Assembly: GCA_020746835.1 (NCBI GenBank)
Contig: JAGPNK010000003.1
Coordinates: forward strand, 868,001-932,000
Source of the DNA: Stachybotrys elegans
Taxonomy: Eukaryota; Ascomycota; Sordariomycetes; Hypocreales; Stachybotryaceae
DNA: 64,000 nucleotides
Direction of reading: 5' to 3'
The translations under genes were made by a program, and so were the position numbers. Of the stretch, positions 56,668 through 64,000 are shown piece after piece (the stretch's first letter is position 1; each line of letters opens with the position of its first letter). The notes under the pieces were generated by a model. It made no database searches and was not told the origin of the DNA. It saw only the letters and a program-made list of their open reading frames with translations.

Positions 56668-57538
56668 TCAGTATGTGTCCCGCTCGAACCACTTCTCGCA
56701 CGCCTTGTACTGGGCCATGATCTCAGGCCACTGCTCAAAGCGCTTAAACTCCTCGTCTCCAATCATTCTGCGGATGAAGTGCATGAAGCCAACAAACACA
56801 AAATCGGAGTAGGAAACTACCATCAGCTATGTCAGCAGTGCACGACTCGCTTATCTGAGAGTGAGATCGGTTGCTTACCAGAGTTGCCCAGGAAGAAGGG
56901 CCCCTCGTTCTCCTTGAGAGTCTCGGCAACCTTGGAGAAAGGCTCCTTGGCGGTTTCCCAGGCCTTCTCGCCTCCCTGCTGGTCCTCGAGCTCGCCGAGG
57001 CTCATGCCGAACCACTCCTTCCTCGTCCTCCAGAAGTACTCGGCGCTGAGGGGGTTCAGAACCTTGCGGGGGACGATGGGAAGGATGACGCCGTAGATCT
57101 TGCCCCAGCAGTCTCCAGTCAGGGCATAGGCGCGATCCGTCATGCTGTCGTCAAGATGGAGGGAGGGATAGTCGGGGGCAGGGTAGCGCTCCTCAATCTC
57201 CTTGATAATCTTCTTGGAATCCATGGCATAGGCTCCGCCGGGGAATTTGCATGCCGGGATGGTGTAGGGCGTGTCCGGGTCCTGGCCGGGAGGGATGCCG
57301 AAGGCCTTGAGGGTGGAAGCAATGATGGGGTACTCGAGCCAGACGGTCTCATACTCAATGCCCTTGTAGTTGAGGGCAGAACGGACTGCAAGTGGTTACC
57401 GTTAGCCTGGGTGTCACGGAACGCCCCGTCCATGTTCCTCTTTTTCGCGCACTCACTCTTCCATGGGTTCAGGGACCAGCATGCACAGTCCTTGTCCTTG
57501 CTGGGGAGATCGTAGAGGGTAAACTTTTGGCTAGCCAT
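56668..57538 (-). CDS. Glutathione S-transferase-like protein
   Basis: Three exons (57457-57538, 56879-57385, 56668-56816) give 245 residues. The N-terminal thioredoxin-like half begins FTLYDLPSKDKDCACWSLNP and continues WKIRSALNYKGIEYETVWLE, the usual GST helix 1 and strand 2. TPYTIPACKFPGGAYAMDSK holds the cis-Pro after TIP and the Ser-type glutathione contact region. The C-terminal half is helical and ends FEQWPEIMAQYKACEKWFER. This matches fungal GSTs of the type annotated as glutathione S-transferase-like or ureidosuccinate-related proteins in ascomycetes. It should conjugate or reduce electrophilic compounds in the cytosol; the substrate is unknown. TTTATAAA near 57690 may be its TATA box. 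Confidence 0.85.
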
Positions 57539-58269
57539 TTTGGTAATTATATCGTTCGATTTTCTCTGTCCAATGTTGCCGGTGTGGAGAAGGAGAGCGA
57601 GGAGGAGAGAGAAGGGTTTGCGAGGTTTGGCGGGGTTGTCCAGCGTTTTGGGCAGGGCAGGACAAGGAGGGCAGAACAACGTAGCCCATTTATAAAGGGT
57701 CCACTCTGGGAGACCTGAAGCAGGAGGAGCTCAGGGGACTGAGGCGCGGAATCCGCTCTGAGGCGGAGCTTACCCAAAGCACTGGTAGCAGGATCTGATT
57801 CGGACAGTTTGGAGGCAATATCAGGTGGTAATAATACTACGCCTCTCTGGACATATATAGATAGAAAGAAATATGGAACAGCATGCAGAACGAGTTGAGC
57901 AACGATGGTGACGGTGATGTAATGAACGACGATGTTGAGTGGAGTCAAGTCCCCTGAAACTAACAACTGTCATCAACGATGGAGCCCGCAATTCAATCGT
58001 TGCTGCACTAGCAAATGCTAGGACGGGAAGCCGGTTAGCACGTTTATTGGCTCTGTATCTTGTGGCATTTCCGAGCATTGGGTGAGCCAGTCACAGACGT
58101 AAGCAGTCCACTCAAGCATGGTGCTTACACAGGATAGCATCCAACACCAAGACGATGGGTTGGAGAGGCTGTCCCGCTTGTCTTAAATCATTTATGAACT
58201 CTTCAATTGTCCTCGTGCAGGTTCAAGTCGACTCTTGATTCTCACTTGTGATCAGCATCTGGCTTCATC
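57539..58269. other. Divergent intergenic region
   Basis: About 730 bp. It contains the GST promoter (TTTATAAATG near 57690 on the minus strand) and the flank of the hemerythrin-like remnant. No gene was recognised. Confidence 0.45.
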
Positions 58270-58654
58270 ATGGCCAACATCACGCCTCCTCTCTACACAG
58301 ACACGCCCCTGTCCTTGATTCCTACGCCAAAGTTTCAAGGTGTACCGGTGAACTCTTCCCGATATCAACAAGGCTGCTGGCAGGATCGATCTCATGCAAG
58401 ACGCCGTCTATGAGCACGAAGCATTTTATGGAGGCATGGGCCTCATGGAAGCCTACCTCCAGGATCTAGGCCAAGACTTCTCGGCTGATGAGTTGATCAG
58501 CATTATGGACTCGTTCAAAGACGCCTTGCACTCGCGTCTCACGTCTGGGCCTCCTGTTATTCTGGCCTTGGCCAAGTACAAGACTCCTGAGCATCCCATC
58601 GATATTCCCAGTATCGCCGGAGCTGCAGCTAAGTGCCCATATGCCCATGTTTAA
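58270..58654 (+). pseudogene. Collapsed hemerythrin-like protein gene (internal deletion and frameshift)
   Basis: An ATG at 58270 opens MANITPPLYTDTPLSLIPTP, which resembles the start of fungal hemerythrin-like (HHE) proteins. The 3' part reads DINKAAGRIDLMQDAVYEHE, then AFYGGMGLMEAYLQDLG and IMDSFKDALHSRL, ending AAKCPYAHV; it matches the C-terminal half of that family. The two parts are in different frames: the first frame and the last differ by one base around 58345-58365, and no intron fits. The usual middle section with the first His and Glu ligands is missing, so a metal site could not form. Family assignment rests on recalled motif order. A sequencing error could explain the frameshift but not the missing middle. 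Confidence 0.6.
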
Positions 58655-59360
58655 GTCTGAGAGGCAGGCTCCAGGGAAGAAGCAGCTCACGCTGCATATT
58701 GTATTCAACACTCTGCCCGTCTTATTCCTCAATATGGAGACGGCACATTTCGAGAATGGCATGCGGCATGAGTTGTTCGCTCCTCTGTAGGGGCTTATAC
58801 GAACCATCCTGATGTCTCTGGTGCCCATGTGGCAATCCCGGCGCTGGCGCTTTGCCAGTTGCTCTGCCGACGAAGCCGTAAAGCAGCTTGCGGTGCAAAT
58901 ACCGGCTAGTGTATGCCCTGCCAAGCGGGGTGTCACGCCTGCTAGAAGTCTATAAAATCCTGCTCGTTCCGGAGAGGGATAGTGGAATGCTGGGCTACGG
59001 AAACGGGTCGCCTTGTCGGGCTTCGTTCCACAACGGCCCACACCGCCGCCATCAGTCTGTCTGCTCTTCGCAAGATATCAGGCTGATACAGCTGCGAATT
59101 CCACGCCTCAACGCCCTGCGAGACTGGCGACATGCGGGACGTAACCTTATTAGGCAACTTGACCTATTAATTTGCAAGCCCAATGCGGGGCTGAGGCTGG
59201 CCATGATGGCCATTCTCGTTGGATGGCTGCCATGGTGTATAGTCTGTGGAGAACTATAAATCCCCCTCTTCTTGCCGAAATCCTTCCTTCTTCTTCCCTT
59301 TCTTCTCCAGTATTTCACTGCACACTTGCTCAGCTGAACCGCTTGTCGCGCTTATTCATC
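58655..59360. promoter_or_regulatory. Intergenic region with a TATA box for the monooxygenase gene
   Basis: TATAAAT at about 59255 lies some 105 bp before the monooxygenase start. No further gene was recognised. Confidence 0.5.
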
Positions 59361-61307
59361 ATGGCAGCTGTTGAAGCCACCCCTTCGCACATGCGTGTTG
59401 CTCCTGGGGGCGTCAACATCACGGCTGCGACTCTGCCCAACTCGCCCGATGTGAACCCCGACGAGAGGAATGAAGTCGTCCAGAACTTTGTCAATGCCTT
59501 CAATGCTGCTCTCGAGAGCTCCGATGTGTCTGCCATCTCCCAATTGTTTGCCGATATCGGATATTTGCGTGACCACCTTGCTCTGTCTTGGAGCTTCCGG
59601 ACCCTCCTAGGCCCGCAGAAGGTCAAGACCTTCCTGGAGGATTGTAAGAAGCCCACGGGCAGCCTGCCCCTCAGAAAGATACAGATAGATGACGGGTCAC
59701 CCTTCCGTGCTCCGAATGTGATCCCATTGGATGTCGAGGGGACGGCCAAGTGTGTCCTGGCCTTCTTCACATTCGAATCGACGCTGGGTACCGGACGGGG
59801 AGCGGTGCGTCTCATCCCTGAGAACGGCAATTGGAAAATCTACACCTTTTACACTCTGCTGGAATCGCTGAAGGACTACCCAGAGTCAATTGGGGGTCGA
59901 CGCCCTCTGGGTGCTGAGCATGGTATCAACAAAGACCGAAAGAACTGGGCCGCGAGAAGAAAAGATGAAGTCGAGTGCAGGGGTGACTATGAGCCCAAAG
60001 TCATTGTCCTAGGTGAGTCCATCTCTATGCTCTCCATATAAGTTAATCAAGTCTCACTCGACATCACAGGTGCCGGTCAAGCCGGCCTCACCATCGCCGT
60101 TCGTCTCAAGGCTTTGGGCGTGCAGTCCCTCGTCATTGACCAGAATGAGCGTATCGGCGACAATTGGCGAAAGCGATATGCCCAGCTCGTTCTCCACGAT
60201 CCCGTCTGGTACGACCACTTCCCGTACATCCAGTTCCCGGCATCATGGCCTGTGTTTACGCCAAAGGACAAATTGGCCGATTTCTTCGAGTCGTACGCGA
60301 AGCTGATGGAGCTGAACGTCTGGATGAGCTCTACTCTCAAGGATGCCCAGTATGACGACGATAAGAAGATCTGGACCGTCACCGTAGAGAGAAAGCTCGA
60401 GGATGGATCGATGGACAAGAGAGTCTTCCATCCTACGCACGTCATCCAAGCTACGGGACACTCGGGCAAGAAGAATATGCCGTCTATTCCCGGCATTCAG
60501 AGCTTCCAAGGAGATACTCTGTGCCACTCTTCCGAGTTCAAGGGGGCCAAGGAGGGAGCCAGCGGGAAGAAGGCGGTGGTCGTCGGCTCGTGCAACTCTG
60601 CCCACGACATTGCCCAAGACTACTTCGAGAAGGGCTACGACGTCACCATGGTGCAGCGCTCATCGACCTGCGTCGTGACGTCCGACAGCATCCTCAATAT
60701 TTACCTCAAGAACGTCTACGAGGAAGGCGGACCGCCCGTTGAGGACGCCGATCTCTTCGGCGAAAGCGTGCCGACTCCGCTGCTCAAGGCCATACACACG
60801 TCTGTGGTCCCGGTGCAGAACTTGCTCGAGGCCGAGATGCGCGCCGGCCTCGAGAAGGCAGGCTTCAAGCTCGACAGCGGGGCCGACGACTCGGGCCACC
60901 ACATCAAGTACTACCAGCGCGGAGGAGGCTACTACATCGACGTGGGAGCCTCCAAGCTCATCGCCAACGGCGACATCAAGATCAAGCAGGGCCAGGAGGT
61001 GACGGGGCTCCTCCCGCGCGGGGTCAAGTTCGCCGACGGGTCGGAGCTCGAGGCCGACGAGGTCGTGTTTGCGACGGGGTACCAGAGCATGAAGACGATG
61101 ACGAGGTCCATCTTTGGGGACAAGGTGGCGGACAGGATCGGCGAGGTCTGGGGCCTCAACGAGGAGGGCGAGTTTAACACCATCTGGCAGAAGAGCGGCC
61201 ACCCGGGCTTCTGGTTCCACGGCGGCAACTTGGCCTTGTGCCGACACTACTCGAGGCTGCTTGCCCTGCAGATCAAGGCTATTGAGGAGGGACTCCTGCA
61301 GTGGTAG
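59361..61307 (+). CDS. FAD-dependent monooxygenase with N-terminal NTF2/SnoaL-like domain
   Basis: Two exons (59361-60012, 60070-61307) give 629 residues. Residues about 35-200 look like an NTF2/SnoaL-type cone fold (NEVVQNFVNAFNAALESSDV, ENGNWKIYTFYTLLESL). Then come the FAD Rossmann motif VIVLGAGQAGLTIAVRL (about residue 215), RIGDNWRKRYAQLVLHDP, the FMO-type HVIQATGHSG, the NADPH motif VVVGSCNSAHDIA (about 390) and the C-terminal VVFATGYQSM. The same two-part layout occurs in many ascomycete proteins annotated as FMO- or YUCCA-like monooxygenases. It should oxygenate a small nucleophilic or carbonyl substrate using NADPH and oxygen. The NADPH loop has Cys-Asn-Ser in place of the usual GxGxSG. 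The substrate is unknown. A TATAAAT about 105 bp upstream supports the start. Confidence 0.9.
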
Positions 61308-62231
61308 TTACATGGGGGCGGTCATAAAGCATTTATCCCAATGCAGAATTGAACGTTGTCGATGAACCAACAGTGTCAGTGCGGACCGTGACTATTTATA
61401 TTGAGTCCAACATTTGCTGGTCCTCCATGCATCGGTACCAACCATGATGGAGAAAGAAACGTGGAAACATGCTCCCTGTACGATGCCTTTATGCAGGTCA
61501 GGCGGTTCAGCTGAAGAGGCGAAATCCTACGCTGAGTCGGGCACCGCCGCACCGCACCACGTGCAGATCCCAGCTCATCAAATCGACACGTTTGTGCCCG
61601 CCCTCATCTGTGCCTGTGCCGCAGGCGGCGAACTCAGAAAGGGAGGTTGCGTTGGCTCAACCTACCAGAATTGCAGGCCCAGCGCAGCCCGCCCACTCCC
61701 CCCTTTCTAATTATAGGATCGTCAATCCCTCCTCCCACGATAAGGGTGTGTAGACCTCGGCGACGGCTGCATTCACTACGATTAACCCCGGAGCGCTGCC
61801 TTGGCCCTCTCTCCCTCTCTCCGGTGGCTGACTGACGGCCTCCCGGCGGAGATTTCGCTTGCTTGGCACGATGCTGTCACGCCGCCAAAGTTCCCAGTTC
61901 TCAGAGGGATGGGCCGGAAAATGCCTCTTTACAGGTTCGTGGCTGCGGCGCCGTTATCGAAAGGGCTCATCCTCTTATGCATAAGCGATTCCTCCGTGCC
62001 TCACAATGCGCCAGCTTCGATATAAGCGTTATTGCCTTGCTGCAGCCCCCCGCAGATGCACGGGAATCACTGATAAATGCCAGAGGTGTTCTGCCACCCT
62101 CCTTCTCTTACACGAATCTCCCTCTCCTCGCCCTTCTTCCGCCCCGCCCCTGACGCACTGCTGCATGCGCACGCTGTCTTACACACCTGCATTTTGTGTT
62201 GTAAGAGGCCGGTCGTCACCTGGAAGCAGCC
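61308..62231. other. Intergenic region
   Basis: About 920 bp between two rightward genes. Pyrimidine-rich runs near 61800 and 62100-62160 probably belong to the leader of the next gene. No gene was recognised. Confidence 0.45.
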
Positions 62232-63630
62232 ATGGCCTCTTTCGCGTCCGCCATGTCGGATGAGGATCGGGGGCCTCTTGTAATTGGTGTCTCGTCCATG
62301 ATGTCGGCGCTGGCCACGATTACTATGCTTGTTCGGGCGTGGACGCGGGTGCGTCGCGGTGTGGAATTTGGCATAGATGATGGATGGATCTTGGTATCAT
62401 TTGTCAGTTATTCCAATTCCTCTTCTCCTTTGGCAGTCTGCTAACTCCCAGCTTGCAGTGCTTACTATGGGTTCATTTCGTGGTCATCACTCTAGAGGTG
62501 ATTATGGGAGGGCTTGGTGTTCCTCTCATCGTCAACTTATTGAGCAACCGAAGTACTCTGGCCGACTTCCTGAGGGTATTTGACATTTCATTTGGTCCTT
62601 CTGTCAATCCCCAGCGCCCCGTATCAGCCAACTCACGACGCCTCAGATACTCTTCGTGCAATGCATCGTGAGCCCGATCGCCATCACCGTCACCAAGTTT
62701 AGCTACCTCGCCATGTACTGGCGCTTCTTCCCCACGCCCTTTACACGACGAAGCTGCATGATTGTCGGCGGCCTGCAGCTCGCTTGGTGCCTGGCAGTTG
62801 TCTTCCCTACCATCTTCCGGTGCAACCCCATCGAGGACGCGTGGAGATTCACGGTTCGGACAGACTCCTGCAACTTGGCCATCGGCGCATGGCTCGCGTG
62901 GCAAGACGGCATCCCGGAGATTGCGACCACCATCATGATATACTGCCTGCCCCTGTACGAAGTCAGTCGGCTCCACACCTCGAGAAGCACCAAGCTGGCC
63001 ATCAGCGCCGTCTTCTTCTTGTGCAGTCTCACCGTCATTGCGAGCATCATGAGATTTGTGTACGCATACGAATACATACACACGCTGACAGGCTTGATGC
63101 CTGATGCAACCCGTACGTGATCCATTCTTGCCCCTGCCAGCCCTCGTATATGATGAGTCTCTAACAACCTACAAGTGGGAATGGCCAACGTGGTCATGTG
63201 GTGTCACATAGAAGTCTGCACAGGCTTCATCGCGGCCTGCCTGCCCGCCCTCCGGCCGGTCGCCATACAGATCTGGCACAAGTTGGGTTTCGCAAAGACA
63301 AGAGATGCCAGCGCCTCGAGGAGCAACCGCGTCGCTACCATCGGAGGCTCAGGGCCATCGGTCACCAAGAGCGGCTCCTTCTTGGATGGCCTGCGTGAGA
63401 AGAGCTTCTTCGTGTCCAGCTCGGCCAAGAGGGCCGAATCTTCCCACGGAAGCGTCCAAGAGCCCCAGAAGCTTCGCCTGTGGCCCGACGGATACCGTTT
63501 CAAGCCGCGCAGCGCGGTATGGAGGCCTTCAGCCGATGACCACCGGGAGGATTTGCCATTGAGGTCAATCAGCGTAAGGACAGATATCATGTGGAGGGAG
63601 GATTCCCGGACGTCAAAAGTAGAGGTTTAG
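62232..63630 (+). CDS. SAT4/rhodopsin-like seven-helix membrane protein (third of three)
   Basis: Four exons (62232-62402, 62459-62575, 62647-63112, 63176-63630) give 402 residues. Helices include VIGVSSMMSALATITMLVRA, CLLWVHFVVITLEVIMGGLG, ILFVQCIVSPIAITVTKFSY, CMIVGGLQLAWCLAVVFPTI, IATTIMIYCLPLYEVSRL and LAISAVFFLCSLTVIASIMR. Family marks are GIDDGWILVSF after helix 1, LAMYWRFFPT, FRCNPIEDAW in the extracellular loop and VMWCHIEVCTGFIAACLPAL in the last helix. It belongs to the same broad family as the proteins at 28.8 and 42.1 kb but to a different branch: CNPIEDAW is the common SAT4 form. Function unknown; a receptor or signalling role is often proposed. Confidence 0.83.
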
Positions 63631-63785
63631 CCATGCTTCATGGATGTATCTACCCAATGTATAGAACAGCGCTGCGGCGACTCATCGCCGATCATCGTTA
63701 CAGTGCCACTTTAGAGCCGTAGTTTTGTGTGTGGGACGGGCGGGACAAAAAAGCACCGGAGCCATCTGAGGCAAAAATAGAACTC

Positions 63786-63873
63786 TCTCCCCGACCAGAA
63801 TTGAACTGGTGACCTTCAGGTTTGAAATTACTCAATTACAGCCCGACGTGATAGCCAACTACACCACAAGGAG
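63786..63873 (-). tRNA. tRNA-Tyr (anticodon GTA) with a 14-nt intron
   Basis: On the minus strand the acceptor stem CTCCTTG (63867-63873) pairs with CGGGGAG (63787-63793), and A is the discriminator. The first pair is C1-G72, the eukaryotic tRNA-Tyr identity element. The anticodon stem TCGGG/CCTGA encloses CTGTAA, a 14-nt intron (TTGAGTAATTTCAA) and A. The T arm is ACCAG-TTCAATT-CTGGT. Tyrosine tRNAs are intron-bearing throughout eukaryotes. Confidence 0.9.
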
Positions 63874-64000
63874 ATTTATAACCTCCGGGAAGTTCATTGA
63901 GTGTTGAAGGGAGCTGATTCATTTTGTTATATATGCGAGGGATTCTTTCCAGGTACGGCTGGTCTTGTCTCACCACCTTGTGGCTACCCTAGACGATGTG
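63874..64000. other. Right window edge, nothing recognised
   Basis: The last 127 bases upstream of the tRNA gene contain no supported feature. Confidence 0.4.

Overview
This window is nuclear DNA of a filamentous ascomycete (Pezizomycotina), most likely a Sordariomycete. The evidence is short GT..AG introns (about 50-100 nt) in nearly every gene, proteins that read as fungal families (cpc-2/RACK1, Ost3, Srp1-like SR protein, GH6 cellobiohydrolase, GH15 glucoamylase, ABC-G/PDR transporter, SAT4/rhodopsin-like membrane proteins) and a STAND/NLR receptor of the fungal type. A more precise taxon is not supported by what I can see. Exon coordinates were read by eye from splice signals and by checking that reading frames close. 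They are internally consistent but untested.

Region 1 (1-15 kb) is a conserved housekeeping block: a partial unknown gene at the left edge, an SR splicing factor, a UMP-CMP kinase with a membrane/mitochondrial N-terminal extension, a YPR011C-like mitochondrial carrier, ribosomal protein eL18, a mitochondrial 2'-O-ribose rRNA methyltransferase (MRM2), a nuclear-looking coiled-coil protein and the Ost3/Ost6 subunit of oligosaccharyltransferase. Region 2 (15-27 kb) mixes secreted carbohydrate-active enzymes (GH6, GH15-CBM20) with RACK1, whose third intron appears to carry a U24-like box C/D snoRNA, and a 591-residue protein I cannot name.

Region 3 (27-47 kb) is accessory. It holds a short-chain dehydrogenase, two SAT4/rhodopsin-like membrane proteins, two divergently transcribed cytochromes P450 of an unusual type, a full-length PDR transporter and a Git3-like G-protein-coupled receptor. 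The P450-P450-transporter block looks like a small metabolic or detoxification module without a backbone synthase. Region 4 (46.5-51.5 kb) is the most interesting part: a divergent pair of a CorA-like two-pass membrane protein and a 1005-residue NLR-type receptor (nucleoside phosphorylase-like domain, NB-ARC, TPR) whose TPR units are 126-bp repeats, some nearly identical in DNA.

Region 5 (52-64 kb) holds another short-chain dehydrogenase, a secreted CBM9-like protein, a calycin-like protein, a glutathione transferase, a collapsed hemerythrin-like pseudogene, a flavin monooxygenase with an NTF2-like N-terminus, a third SAT4/rhodopsin-like protein, and an intron-containing tRNA-Tyr at the right end.
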